Shown here: positions 41,401 through 56,400 of the stretch, in pieces
Layout: each line of letters begins with the position of its first letter
Position numbering within the stretch: the stretch's first letter is position 1
Source of the DNA: Atrichornis clamosus
Taxonomy: Eukaryota > Chordata > Aves > Passeriformes > Menuridae
DNA: 64,000 bases
Reading direction: 5' to 3'
NCBI GenBank assembly: GCA_013400975.1
Contig: WBMZ01011784.1
Coordinates: 50,208-114,207 of the forward strand
Notes under the pieces: generated by a model
Told to the model about the DNA's origin: nothing
Database searches by the model: none
Seen by the model: the letters and a program-made list of their open reading frames with translations, nothing else
Made by a program: the position numbers and the translations under genes

Positions 41401-44400
41401 ATTCATGGCATAGAAAGTGACTTAATTCCACTTCTAATTATTTAAATATATCAAGTTCCTTCTATTGTACAATGGATTTATATTCCCTTCTATTTGTGTA
41501 CTTCTCAGGCATTTAAAGTCAAATACGTATTACTAAAATGTAGAGGGGGGAAAAGCAAATAAGCCAACATGAAAACCATAACTAGCAATGATATTCCATT
41601 GTGGTTTTCATATGAAGGGAAACACTACTAGGAACAATTTTCCTTCTATTTTTATTTAGGCCACGATCTGCTCTCAGCTGCTTAATTTGGTGTCACCAAC
41701 CTGCAGTGTGCCAAAGGATGGGTTTGTCATTCGTTGCCAGCTTGATATGCAGGACTGCAGTGAGCCAGGACAAAACAATTGCACTTGCTCTACACTGTCA
41801 GAGTATTCAAGGCAATGTGCTATGTCCCACCAAATGGTGTTCAACTGGAGAAGTGAAAACTTCTGCTGTAAGTTCAAATGGTTTGTTCATATGAGACTGT
41901 ACTTTTCTGTGTCTTAAATAGAGGGATGATGATAAATAACTGGACTATAAAACAACTGCTAGAAAAGTCTCTACTGTCTTGAATCAAGCAAATTATTTTC
42001 TAAAGAGAACAGTGGTGTTTGATAAGAAGAAGCAGAGCAGGGAAACCTTAAAGGAGAAGGAGGCTGAAAAGATAGCTCCTGTGTCAAGATCAGTGACAGT
42101 AAAACAGAGAAACATCCACATAGTGAAAACTGTTTAATTTCTCAAACTTCTAACAGGAAGCTGTTTTCTCTTAGCACAGTTTTCTTATTATTGTATCTGG
42201 CCAGTGAAGAGAGAGCACTCTTAAATGGCCCTGAAGTCTTTGAACATTTGTGCTAAATATTGCCCTAGGTCCCCTTATTTGCAGAAGATTTTCAGTAGTC
42301 CTTTTCCAGATGCTCAGCCTTCTTATTTACAACTACTGATTGGAAGTAAAATCTTGAAGTACTACAGAAAATCTGATTTGAGTTAGTTCACTAGGCTGCA
42401 ATATGGCCTGTTTGCATTCTTCAAGCTTCTGAAAGACATTTCCAATAAATAGGGCATGAAAAATGCATAAAAGCTAGAGTGAATATGATGGTAATGATTA
42501 ATACTCAGATGATGAAATGGGTATTCAGGCAGGATAAGAGAATGTTAGTGGCAGAAATCGGAAGGACTTTTCCTTTCTAGGCTGTAGATGAAATATTCTT
42601 CTACATTTACACTTTTAAAATTTTAACACTCCCACTGTTTGTTGCAGCTGTGGGAAAATGTTCTGCTAACCAAATCTATGAGGAATGTGGTTCTCCATGT
42701 ATTAAAACCTGTTCCAACCCAGAGTACACCTGTTCCAGTCACTGTACCTATGGCTGCTTTTGTCCAGAAGGTATCATTTCATCATATTCTTAATGGATCA
42801 CACAAATGGTTTTTTGCATGTATCCAGTCAAGTGGAATAGACTGCTTAACAATGAACTAGCCATGCATTTCAGGGCATTGTGCTGCTAGAACTGCTATTT
42901 CCCAGGTAATATAATGTAACTGGAGTCTTGATTAATTATGGTCCTTAAACATGGTTGGTCACTCTTTGCAAGAAAAGAGCTATGAAAATATTTTCTTCAC
43001 AAGGCCATGATTTGTGATGGGAGAATGATATGCCGTCTTCTTAAAGATCTTTATTATAATACACATTGATCAAGCTTAATTAATTTGCTGCCCCAAACAC
43101 CTATCTAGCCCTTAAGGGCACCAGCAAGAGGTAGCATACCTCAGAGGATTTCTGCAATATTATGGGAATTTTGTATGTTCCCTTTAAAATAGTTCAAGAT
43201 GATCTTCCTACAGAAATTGTGATTCTTACTATCATTTGTATTGTTTCTTGACATTTCAGATCTGAAATATCCTCCAGTGTTGGTATTTACATCAATATCA
43301 TCACTAATTTATAGTAGTCAAAACTAATGTGAGCTACATATTTAAAACTGGACATAGTATTCTAGGAAATAAAATGCAGCCATTCTTCAAATTTCTCAAG
43401 CTGGTTAGAGTTTCATAGCAAAACAAAAACAAAATAACAACAAGCCAACCAACAAACTTAAAACCCAATTCTAGCTTACTCTTGTTTCAAATGAAGTTCA
43501 AATTTCAAAAGAAGACAATTGCCTGCACTTTCATATAACAAAATGCTCAAAAGCTGTTGTCACTTGTGAAGATTCAGTTTTATTTTATTTAGGAGAAAAT
43601 GTCGTGCATGTTACATCTCCCAAGTATGGGCACTGGCTGGGCAAGAATAGCATTCTCCAGCTAATTTCAGAAAGCACTCAAGCCATAATAACTGCAGTAC
43701 TAAGTGAGGATGTGGAAAATACTTTGTTTATCTTCTTTGGCAGGAACTGTTCTTGATGATATCTCAAAGAATCGGACATGTGTTCACATTAGCCAGTGTC
43801 CATGTACACTGAATGGGAAAACATATGCTCCTGGTGAGACAATGACAGCAGCTTGTAGGACCTGGTGAGTAGCAACGGGTTCTTCCATGAGAAAATGAAG
43901 AGTATGTTCACCAAACTATTGGAAAACTTGGCCTAATGTTTCAGAGGGCAGCTGCAAACGTGTTGTATCATCTCTGCGATCACCTTCTTTCAGTGACACA
44001 GATCATGCATTTGTAATTGAAGATATACATGTCTCATTTCCTGATTAATATGCACAAATATAAATATTCCCTCAGGCCACCCAAACCTGTAGCACCTCCT
44101 CTTTGAAAGTGGAGGTTAAATTAATACAAAAAAGTATCCAGTATTTACAGTTCTTTTTGGGGAATCTGAGTGCTTCTGGTCACCAGATCAGAGCTGAACA
44201 CTAAATTTCTGTTTTACAACAGAAAATAATAACGTAAGACAATTTTTTTTTTTAAGTGGAGTAGTTTTTTGGTGTCAGGAATCTTGCTATCGTAATTCTA
44301 ATAAATAAAATAAAGGAAAAATAATGGAATATGATCCTCAGAACTGTAGCAATGAACACAATTTTCACGATTCAGGAAAGTTTACTGACAAGCCATACAA

Positions 44401-47400
44401 GAGTTCAGCAACTTTGAATTAATATGAACAACTTCAACTGGTATACACAGAAAAAATCAAAGCATAGCAAGTATAAGGAGAATGGTGATGCAGATGATAC
44501 ATGCCATTACTAGGAAGTAGCTGAGCTTTTAGCATGTAAAGAAAAGAATAACCTTACCCAGAACTTCTTGCTTTCTGCAGTAAGTGTATGATGGGTCAAT
44601 GGAACTGCAAAGACTTGCCTTGCCCTGGAAGGTGTTCACTGGAAGGAGGCTCCTTTGTTACCACGTTTGATTCAAGGCCTTATAGATTCCATGGGGTTTG
44701 CACTTATGTTCTTATGAAGGTAATTTCTTGCAGTCTAGAAACACAAAATATCAAATGGGTATTATTCTAGTCTGTCTTTGGTTTCCTACTGAAACACAAA
44801 CTGAGAACTTTGTAAGCTATACATTTATTCTACAAAACATTTTATACTGACATAGACTTCTCTTTTCACTTTTCTTTTCTCTTTTCCACTCCAGAGTTCC
44901 AGCCTGCCACACAATGGAACCCTAATGGCTGTATACGAAAAGACTGGTTATTCTCATTCTGAGACATCACTTAGTGCTATAATTTACCAATCTGCAAAGG
45001 TAGGTATTCCCTCCACCATGGCTGGTATTCCATCCAGCATTTCAGTAACCAGATTAGCAAAATAAGTACTTAGTCATTGCTACTAGCCTGAACTTGAAAA
45101 TTATGGGGAATAGATACTGAAGATATGTTCCTGCTCATGTATGCACAGTAAAGACCTCAGTTGCTCCATCAACTCAGGAAGTTATTTTCAAAGTGAAAAC
45201 TAAAAGCAGTATGTAATAACATGTCAGAAAATGCTTGTATAAATTTTCTTCTATTACATAGGCCATTGACAATACAGTTGCTTAAGTTAACATATAAATA
45301 CCATCAGTACAGATAATTACTTCTGGTTCCATGTCCTCTTCTTACAGGACAAAATTGTGATTTCTCAGAATGATCTCCTTACTGATGATGATGAACTTAA
45401 GAGGCTACCTTACAGATCAGGTGAAAAAAAAAAGGGGCATATAAGTTACATGCAAATTAAATTAAATGTCTGTTTTACGTAACCCAGCATCTTTTGCAAT
45501 TTTTCAATTGCTAATACCAGAGGTTTTAGAAGAAGGTTAAAGTCTTTCCTGCTGTATCTGTTCCTCTGTGGAGTGTTGTGTGTGGGAGAAGAGTTGTAGA
45601 CAGAATGCTAAAACACTTATATATGCGTTAAAGTCATTACCTTGCAGTATCACCAAAATCTCTATTTTTAAATGTTCTTGTTCCTTCAGGAGACATCACT
45701 GTTTTCAGGCAGTCCTCCATGTACGTTCAAATGCATACAAACTTCGGGCTGGAACTTGCAGTTCAAACATCGCCTGTGTTCCAAGCCTATGTGAAAGTTG
45801 GATCACAATTCAAAGGCAGAACACTAGGTAAGAAATCCTGTTCTCATGCAAAGGAGAAAATGTAGGGAGTATGATTTTGAAAACTTAGTATTCAGCTTTT
45901 AGGAAATAAATTTTCTTCTCTGAATTCAAAGAAAAAACCCACATGCATTGGAAAACCAATGTGCTAAGAATTGGTTTTTCACTAATAACTTTAAAACGAA
46001 TCAGAGAAATTAGATGGGTCACATTTTTATGCATAATCCAATGCTGTTCTTTACATGTTTTATGTGTGCCTTTTCCAGGAAAGGAAGGAGCAACAAATAA
46101 GTGTGTATGGTCTCTGCGTCTTGGAGCACACATTTCTTTGAATGTAGTGCATGATCACTGTAAACACAATGAGCCTAAGAACCTAAAAGCTTATCAGCTT
46201 TAATCACCAGATGGAGATGTCTGTTTATTGCACTGCAACATCAGCCACACAGGCATATTTTGCATTCTGGTTATGGGGAATTTCAGAGAGGCTTTAGCTT
46301 TTACATGTGTTTCATGGCCTGTCTCTTTTAGATTATTTAAAACCACTCTTTTCTAAAAGCTAGACAAAAACTTCTTTGTGAATTTGTCATTGAAAAAAGT
46401 CAATACTCTTAACTTGGGAAGGCAGAGTCTCAGTGACTGAGTGTGTACATAATCAAGATTCTCTGGCTACTTGACCTAAGTATTCATCGACGCTCCAAGT
46501 AGAGCTTTTGAATCAATTTTCTCAATGTTCAATATTGAATCAATATTCAGTGTTTTAGAATGAAACATAGGCCACTGTGTATGCATTCTGTAATTTTCAG
46601 CCATCCCTTGCATTTCTGATGTTATCAGGTTTGTGTGGCAATTACAATGGAGACACTACTGATGACTTCATGACTAGCATGGATATCACTGAAGGCACAG
46701 CCTCCCTGTTTGTAGATTCCTGGAGGGCAGGAAATTGCCATCCTGCTTTAGAGAGAGATACTGACCCTTGCTCTTTGAGTCAACTAAATAGTAAGTAGAT
46801 GATCCTGTTGTAACTGATCTCTCCAGCTGGCTTTGTCTGACACTTCCATAAAGCCATGCCAGGAAAATGAGAGAGTTTGACAGAAGCAGAGACTGAGGTG
46901 ATTGAACAGGACAAATTCTGTCACCAACAAGGCATTTCTGATTTCTAGAATACGTATCAAGTGAAAGCTTATCAGATCCCACTCTAGAGATCTGGGATTG
47001 AGATTATGAATGAGAGGGTTTTGGTGATCTCTCTGGTGAAACTGCATTGTCCGTGATTGTCTTAGGCTTGCTCAGCAGTGACTGAAATCCAGTCTTCACC
47101 TTCCCAAGTGTCTATTGCTATTGCTATTGTCTATTGCTATTGCTTTTTTTTATTAGTCATAAAAAAAAGAAAAAAAAGAGAAAAAGAAAAAAAAACCCAC
47201 GCTCTAATGAGCCTCTTGTACAAGAATAGAGTCTGAAAGCTAATAAACTAAGAAGCTGTCCTATTGTTAAATGAATTGTTGCCAAAAGTTCACCTAGAGT
47301 AACATATCATTTAAAAAAAAATTTTTTTTCATTTTTTCCCCCAACTTTCTCTTTTTAATGTTTATTATTTGCTTTCATTAGAAATATCTGCTGAGACTCA

Positions 47401-50400
47401 TTGCTCCATTCTTACCAAGAAGGGTACAGTGTTTGAGAAATGCCATGCTGTGGTGAACCCTATTCCTTTCTACAAGGTAGGAAATTGTGATGAATGTTGT
47501 ACAGAGGGAGTCCAAATATAAACCAGCTTGTACTCATACAGTGTCCCACGCATTGAGTCAGCAATGCAGAGAAGCTAAGGAGCAGGTGTGGTTTTGAAAA
47601 TTAGGTCTCCACCATGCTTTAAGTCTGTTTGGTCTCAGGCACCAGTCCCATCCCTATGAATCAGAAGGTATTTTTGCTCATGCTGCAGTTGTCCATGACA
47701 ACAACTTTAACTATGCAAAGTATTGATCTTACCATGTGCATAATTGAGCTCATTATATTTGCCAATCTACACAAAACATTTTGAAAATTTAAAGTGATAA
47801 GCAGCAAATTAACAAAGGCATTTTTTAGGTACTAAGTATATGTTATTTACATCAGCAAGGTGATTACTCAGATATTTTCCATCAGTTTTAGTTATGCCAT
47901 AATACGTGTTTCATATGACTTAGTTCTGCAATTCAGCATAGAATCATAGAGGTTGGAAAAGATCTCTGAGATCATTGAGTACAACCATAAACATAAAATG
48001 CCATGTCCACCTAAACCATGTCCTTAAGTGTCACATCCACATCTTTCAAATAATTCCAGGGTTTAGCACTTCCAAATGTCTCCTCCCCAGTAACAAAGTG
48101 CTCTCCATGTGTTGGGTTTCAGAGATGTGTCTACCAAGCCTGTAATTATGAAGAGACCTTTCCTTATATTTGTTCTGCTCTGGGATCGTATGCACGAACA
48201 TGCAGTTCAATGGGTTTAATCCTTGAGAACTGGAGAAGCAGTACGGATAATTGCAGTAAGTAACTGAACCAACTCTTAATGATCTGCCATCAGATGAATG
48301 CATGCAGACAGGTCTGCCTATTTCCATTTAGGATATTTCTATGTTTGATTCACCAGTGACAAAACTGAGTAAGAGCAGGAATGTATTTTAAGACTACTTG
48401 TGAGTGTTTAGAAAATAATGACTTATTGCTCAAGTAGGCCAACCAGCAGCTATAAGAGCCATATTCCTGGGAGCTGCTGATGTCACTGATGTGTCAAAAC
48501 ACAAAAAACCCCCCAGAAATGGTAATGCAATATTCAAAACAGTGTCTAAATCATCTGGGTAAAATTTTCTGCAATGCTTCTCTTTGCATTATTCCAAGAT
48601 ACACCAAGAATCAATATGATATTTTAGCTGCATGAAACTTCCAAACAAATACGTGGTTGGTGTTAAGTCTTGGTTTGCAATATGTCTTGCTAGAGGTCCA
48701 CATCCACAGGAAGAGAAGCAACAAGAAGCATTAAGCATTGAAGCTGCTGACGAAAAATAAGCAGCACATTATGAGCACAGTTATCTTCCACAAAGAGGAT
48801 CAGTAAGTTTAACATACACTCTTGTCTTGTTTTATAGCCATTACTTGCACTGGCAATCAAACATTCAGCTACAACACTCAGGCATGTGACAGGACATGCT
48901 TGTCACTCTCCAACCGAGCCCTGGAATGCCATCCAACTGATATTCCTATTGAAGGCTGTCAGTGTCCTAAAGGAATGTACTTGAACCACAAGAATGAGTG
49001 TGTTCGTAGATCTCATTGTCCCTGTTACTTAGAAGATAGAAAGTACATTCTGCCTGACCAGTCAACAATTACTGGTGGCATCACCTGGTAAGTGTTTCAA
49101 GTTTAAAGATTAGCAAAATGAAAATGAAGTTGAGGAGTCTTCACATGTCTCTGTTGAGGGTTAATTGCAGTAAGCAGCTAAGCACCACACAGCAACTCAC
49201 TCCACTTCAGCCAGATGTGGGAAAGAATCAGAAGGACAAAAGCAAGAAACTTTATGGGTAGAGATATAGACAGTTTACTACATTTCTTTATTTTTAATAA
49301 GCAAAAATCTTATTTAATAAGCAAAGCAGCATACACAATCAAAGCTAAGTAAGGAATTGATTCAGAACTTCCCATCAGCAGGCAGCCATTTAGACATTGC
49401 CAGGAAAGCACGAATCTGCCATGCATAATTTTTTGTTAGGAAGATAAGTGGTGTAACTCCGAACATTCCTCCTTTCCTCCTTTACCTGAGCTTTTATTGC
49501 TGAGCTTGGTGTAGTATAGTGTGGAATACCTCTTTGGTCAGTGGGGTCAGGTGTCCTGGCTGTGTCCCCTCCCAGTTTGCACACTCTCATTCTCCTCCCT
49601 GGCAGGGCAACGTGAGGAGCAGAGAATGCTGTGATGCTGCTCAGCACTAGTTGAAACAACACTGTGTTCTCAACACTGTTTTGGTCACAAATCCAAAACA
49701 GAGCTGCTACAAAGAAAATTAAATCCATTCCAGCCAAAACCAGTAGAGTCTCTTATTTTTAATAGCAAAGATTTATTTTTCAAGACATCTTTTTGCCCTT
49801 TCCTAAACAAAAAGTATTCTTAAATGAACAGAAAGCATTTGACTTACCTTAAGCTTGGAAATGTTACAGAGAAAAATAGAAAATAATGGGTAAGATCTGA
49901 TTATTCCTAGTAGGAGATTTTGTCAATAGCACTTAGCTATATACAAACTTTTAGAATTACGTGGTAGGCCATCCTTATAGTGACAATTGCCTACGAGTGA
50001 TAATAGTGATAATAGCCTTTTATTCATTTTCAAATCTGATGTTACTGTATAATACAAAAAGTAAAGAGACAAGTTGACTCATGTTCCATTTCAAAGGATG
50101 GGAAGGAGATAGCATAAATTAAATATAAAATCATTTTGCAAAAAATAAAAATTTCTCTCTTAGGAGAGATTTACATTGATTTTTTTTTTTTTTTTTTCCT
50201 CCCTAGCTACTGTGTTAATGGGAGGTTAAGTTGCACAGGCAAACCTCAAAATCCTGCAGGTATGGGTCTGATATTGTTTACTTAAAAACACTTTTTTTTC
50301 CCCTATGTTGTAAAATTACTGCTTCACAATCTCTTCAATGTTCATTTTTCTTCCTTTTTCCTAGAAAGCTGCAAAGCTCCTAAGAAATACGTATCATGTT

Positions 50401-53400
50401 CTGGCAGTTTAGAAAACAAGTATGGAGCTGCATGTGCCCCTACCTGTCAGATGCTGGCTACTGGAATTGAATGTGTGAGTTTCACTGCTCTGGGATATTT
50501 ATCCTTTTGAGAGAGGTAGAATGTTCTTGTTGTTACTTAAAACTAGACTATATTTCTAGTGAAATAAAAGGAGATATTTCATCTAACATGATACAGTTAA
50601 ACATCAGGCTTCTTTACACAAAGTGTGGACGCAAAAATTGTACCTATATTTAAGAAGTGATTAAAGGAATTTATTGCATGAATTAATTAATTAAATTCTA
50701 ATAAATTAATAGAATAAAACGCCACTAAGGATTCTTAACTATACATGGCTACCACCTCTGGCTCAGGTACTCCATAAGCTGAATGTCAGTGAATATATGA
50801 TGTTTATGCTTCCTGATCTATTTTTTTTTCAACTCTCTGCTGTTGTTGGTCACAAAATGCAGGAGACCTGGGCTAGGTGAACACCTGGGCTGTCCTGGCA
50901 GGGTTTTGTTATATTAAGGAAACGGATTAACTGGAAGAAGTGTAATCAGCTTTCTTGATATAAAGAATATTCCATTGTACTCTTTCTGAAAGACTGGTAG
51001 TGATGGAAGATAAATTTTTCAGAGTCTTCGGCTATGTTTAATATTTCATACCACAAGTATACCTAACAGATTTGGTGAAACTAGTTCAGTTTGACTAACG
51101 TGTTAGTACAAGGAACATCACAAAACTAAAATCAAGTCAAAACAGAATTTAGCACAAGTTCACTCTTACCACCGTTCACATACCAGATAAAATTCATCTC
51201 ACAGTTCTTTTTGTTTTGCAATCTGTTGGCCTTTCCCAGATACCCACTAAATGTGAATCAGGCTGTGTCTGTGCTGATGGCCTATATGAAAATCTCGACG
51301 GCAGGTGTGTGCCAGCTGAGGAGTGTCCGTGTGAATATGGTGGTCTTGCTTATGGAAGAGGTGAACAAATCCAAACTGAATGTGAGATCTGGTAAGAATC
51401 ACATAGGCTCTTGTTGCACGTCCTCTGTTTCACTAAAGTGTACAACCACCTGAAAACAAGTGTTTAACTGACAGAAGAGTAACAAATGGCAACAGCTAAA
51501 TGGAAGAAATACCATTGCAAAGTACAGGGATTAACATAGAGAGAAGTTTAACATGTGACAATATATATATATAGATAAAAAAATCACTAAATCAGCTTCA
51601 GGGATAATTTCTCCTTTATGCATATTCAGGAATAAGGCCATCCAGTAGGGCCTACACCTGTAAACTATATAAAGTCAAGGATTATTAACAGTTTCACCTA
51701 AATAAAGATGAGGGCACCATCTTCTTTTCTGTAAATAAAAGCAATCCGCCTGCCAAAGATTGTTTCCATCTCCTTAGCAGCATTCTCAAAGTACTTTATT
51801 CCCTTTCCACCTACTAATCTGATTACTTATTACTATTGAAAAAACACCACCACTCCCCAACCACACAGAGCAGTGACTTCTGTTCTTGTTAAAAGCAAAA
51901 AGAAATGGGTTTTATAGACTATTTCTTTCATGGAAAAAAAAAGAAGTAAAAATTATTTAAAGTTCCTTCTTTATTATGAATTAATTTTCTAGGCAGTCCA
52001 TAACTCTTAGTTATGGTTCTTATATTACCTGTAACTTGTACATAATGGAATGAACATATTATTAACAACAGTGGATGTATATCAAAAGAAGCAGGTTAAG
52101 ATGGCATTTCTTTGAAATCTGAGTACGGTTTCTCTTCTCACTCCCAGCACTTGCACAAAAGGCAAATGGAAATGTGTGCAGAAAACCAGGTGTTCCTCAA
52201 CGTGTAATCTGTATGGAGAAGGCCACATCACCACTTTTGATGGACAGCGTTTTGTGTTTGATGGCAACTGTGAATACATATTAGCTACGGTAACCTGCTT
52301 CCTACCAGTTGTTTCAGCAACATCTTAGCACCAAGAAGTAACATGATTTAAATGACTAATGAAAATACATTAGGATGCACCAATAAACAGTACAGCACTT
52401 TGAACCTTTATAACCACTGAATGAGTTTCTATATATTCTGTTTATTTCAGTAATTAGAATGAAGATGTTTTACTTACCAAAAATAATCTTTTTCATGCAC
52501 TTACAACTTATTTTAGATTTTTTAATAATACGTTTAAATAGTCATTGATATGTATGTATTCTGTATCAGACAACTATATCTTTTAGGGAAGTGATGTCAG
52601 TTTGACCAGCAAAGCAGAGGTCATCACCTCCCAAGTCAGGCACAATCAGTCATTTTTAAGCATTCTTGATTTTCTTATACTTTTATGTTTTACATTGGCA
52701 AAGTTCGGATACAAAGTCTATTGGTGTTTCATGCTTTTCGTGGTTTGTTTTGGGTTTTTTAGGATGGCTGCAGTGTTAATAGACCTGTTTCCTCTTTCAA
52801 AATTGTCACGGAAAACGTCATCTGTGGGAAATCAGGAGTTACATGCTCCAGGTCCATCAGCATTTACCTTGGGGTAAGCTCTTCCTTCTTTCGTTATTCT
52901 GATGAATAGTTAAGACCATGTTTTCTTCATTTTTGACAGCTTTAGCTGTATCTTAGAAGAGAAGTCTTCTAAGTGAAATTATGTGCTAAACCTAGAGCAT
53001 TGGTTTCAGTAGGAGATGCAATAGTTGTTTGTTTGGTTTTTTTAAATTCTCATGTGGTGTTTCATTCTCCAAGATTCTTGCCTATGTAGAAGCCAGAAAA
53101 TTTTGAAGTTTACTTGGCAATGAATTGCTCAATCAAAAGATGTATTATTTCCTGCCCCCTGCCCCACCTCGCCCCTTCCTGCCAAACTCAGAAAAATAAT
53201 AGTATAAAATTGAGAGATTCTCATCATGGAGATGAGTAGAATCTAACAAAATTTCCCTAAGTCCACATAAGGTCTGAAATTCAAAATATAGCTAGATTTT
53301 GCCTGAGATATATCTATGAAACTACATCAATGAGCAGTTATCTTCATTTCCACTGCTGTGTGACAGCTTCTAGAATCAGATACGTTTTGCTGTTCTCAGT

Positions 53401-56400
53401 CCTACGGGACAATAATGCCCAGTAGTGTCAGATCATCTTAGAGTTCTTTGGTATGTGACAGAGAGAAGAATATGAACAGATGAGATTTTATCCCATGGAA
53501 GAGGCACTAAAGCAGTACACATTTGCCATACTACTGACTAAACACTGGCAGTTCCAGTTGGTCAGTGCTGTGGTGAAAAAGTTTGTTTGCTTAGGATTCC
53601 TTTTCAGAAATGCACACACCAGACTTTCTGTTGTTTATCTAGACATTGAAACACTGCAGTAGGACAGGAGTAAAGTTGGAAGAGTGCACACAAAAGTGGG
53701 AGATTGTAAAAGGACTCAGGACAGAGAGCTGTATTCTCTGTTAGTTCTGCAGTATTTTTAGGAACACATGAAAACATACTTCCTCTACTCTGTTGGCCAG
53801 ATGTAGATTATGATATTATTTCCACCAAATGTGGAGTGCTAACACACCTAACTTTAAGGATGTTACGATAGATGTTTTTGTTTCCCATGAACATTTGCAT
53901 ATGCATACAAAATAATTCTAAGGGGGTGCAAAAGTCTGTAACAAATAGATTCATAGAAGAGACTAGAATCATAGAATGTTTTGGGTTGGATGTGACCTTT
54001 AAATGTCTTCAAGTCCAATCCCCCTGCAATGAGTGGGGACATCTTCAACGAGATCAGGTTGCTCAAAGCCCCATCCAACCTGACGATGAATGTTTCTAGG
54101 GATGGGGCATCTACCACCTAGCTTGTTCCAGGTCCCTCTGAATGGCATCCCTCAGGTGTGTCAACTGCACCACTCAGGTTGGTGTCATCTGCAAATTTGC
54201 TGTGGATGAATTTGATCCTTCCTTCTGTCGGTGTCACTGATGAAGAGGTTAAACCGATCCCAATACAGATGCCTCAGGACACCACTCACCACTGACCTCA
54301 CCTGGACTTTGAGCTGCTGACCACTGCTTTCTGGATACGATCATCCATCCAATCCCTTATCCACCAAACAGTCCACCTATCAAATCTGTATCTCTCTAAT
54401 TTAGAGACAAGGCTGTTTTGCAGTACTGTGTCAAAGGCCTTACTGAAGTCCAGATAAATAACAACCCTAGCCCTTCTCTTGTCCACTAATCCATCACAGA
54501 AGGTCACTGGATTGGTCAGGCAGGACTTGCCCTTGGTGAAGCTGTGCTGGCTGTCCTGAATCACCTCCCTGTCCGTTGTGTGCTTTAGCACAGCTTCCTG
54601 GAGGATCTGTTCCGTGATCTTTCCAGAAAAAGTAGTGATGCTGTCAGGTTTTTCCCAGGGTTCTCCTTTCTAAGCTTTTAAAAAATGGATGCATTGTTTC
54701 CCTTTTTCCTGACTGCCAGGACTTTTGAAAAGTGGAAATGTCAAGATAGTCTCTAGTAGTATCACAGCATCTGATCTTCAGCAAGGAAAATACTGAAACT
54801 TGATAAGTTATAACTTCCAGATAAATCTTCTTCTAGAATTTGACAATCATACTGAGAGATGAAACCTTCACTATTTCTGGGGAAAATCCTGGAGTACAAT
54901 ATAAAGTGAAAAAGAATGCCCTCCACCTGATGTTTGATATCATTATCCCAGGAAAATACAACATGACCCTTATTTGGAATAAGCACATGAACTTCTTCAT
55001 CAAGATCTCCAGAGAAACACAGGTATTGCAAACTACCTTCCTCAGTAAAGTGTCCTTCAATTCAGATTGAACTGCACATTTGGTCACAGTTGCCTTGACT
55101 CTGTGATGGCAAAGGTTTTTCAGAAATGCTATTACCAATTAATTTTCATCATTATCTCCAGAACAGCAGAGATTTTCACAAGAGGGTGATTTTTAGGTGA
55201 TTTCTGTATGGCATTGAGGAAATTTTTGAGCTAAATGTTTGTGTTTTATTCAACACAGTTGAATTTCATCTCTAAATGATGACAATTTATAGTTTAGAGG
55301 AAAAACCCAGGCACAAGATGCTAGGAATGTATGAGAGAGTATATGTAGATGACATTTACTCATGAGGCACAGGAAACTGTCAGTAATCAAAAGGGAAAGC
55401 GAAAATTTATAATTTACTGAACTGGTATTGGTGCTTTCATTGAATCCAGGAAACAATATGTGGTTTGTGTGGGAACTATAATGGCAACATGAAGGATGAT
55501 TTTGAAACTCGAAGCAAGTACGTGGCATCAAACGAGTTGGAATTTGTCAATTCTTGGAAAGAGAATCCTCTCTGTGGGGATGTGTACTTTGTAGTGGATC
55601 CCTGTAGCAAAAATCCTTATCGTAAAGCATGGGCAGAAAAGACATGTTCCATCATCAACAGTCAGGTTTTTTCTGCTTGTCACACTAAGGTGAGAATTTA
55701 TTTGCTCTTCTTTTTATTTATGGGCATAATCTCTATTCTTCCAAAATGCTTACACAGCAAGTGACTTTCTGTTTCCCAAAATGTTTCAATAAAACACAAT
55801 TGAAATTTTTTTATAGCTCACATGTATGGTAATTTTAATCTTTTTTAATTTGTACTCCACCAGCCCTTTTGTAAACACAAAAACTAAGTATGGTATTAAC
55901 TGATTAGTTTAAACAAGGAGAGCAAAAAAAGAATGAAGACTTAAGAATCAGAAATTAGCCAGTCTCTTGGTGATGCCTGATACTGATCAATGCATTTTCA
56001 GGTGGTGAAAACCAGTGAGAAATGTGGATAATGCTGCAGTGGTTATGCATGTACATAGACTATAACAGGCACAAAATAACCTTAGAAAATGAATCCCATC
56101 ATTTTCCAATGCAGGTGAATCGTATGCCCTATTATGAGGCCTGTGTTCGAGACTCCTGTGGGTGTGACATTGGAGGGGACTGTGAATGCATGTGTGATGC
56201 CATTGCAGTCTATGCCATGGCATGCTTGGAAAAAGGCATCTGCATTGACTGGAGGACCCCTGAGTTCTGTCGTAAGTTTCTTTAAGCTCTCCTTAAACAG
56301 GTTTAAGAGGTGATTATTATTGTGAGTATTTTCATATGGCAACATAGGTAAATTATTAATAACCACCTCCAGGTTTGCATTTTCTCTGAGGGTAAATAGT

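Noticed and set aside
54298..54591. Reverse-transcriptase-like protein as a host gene
   Set aside because: It is the - strand coding remnant of a CR1 LINE, flanked by other CR1 sequence and broken by a deletion.
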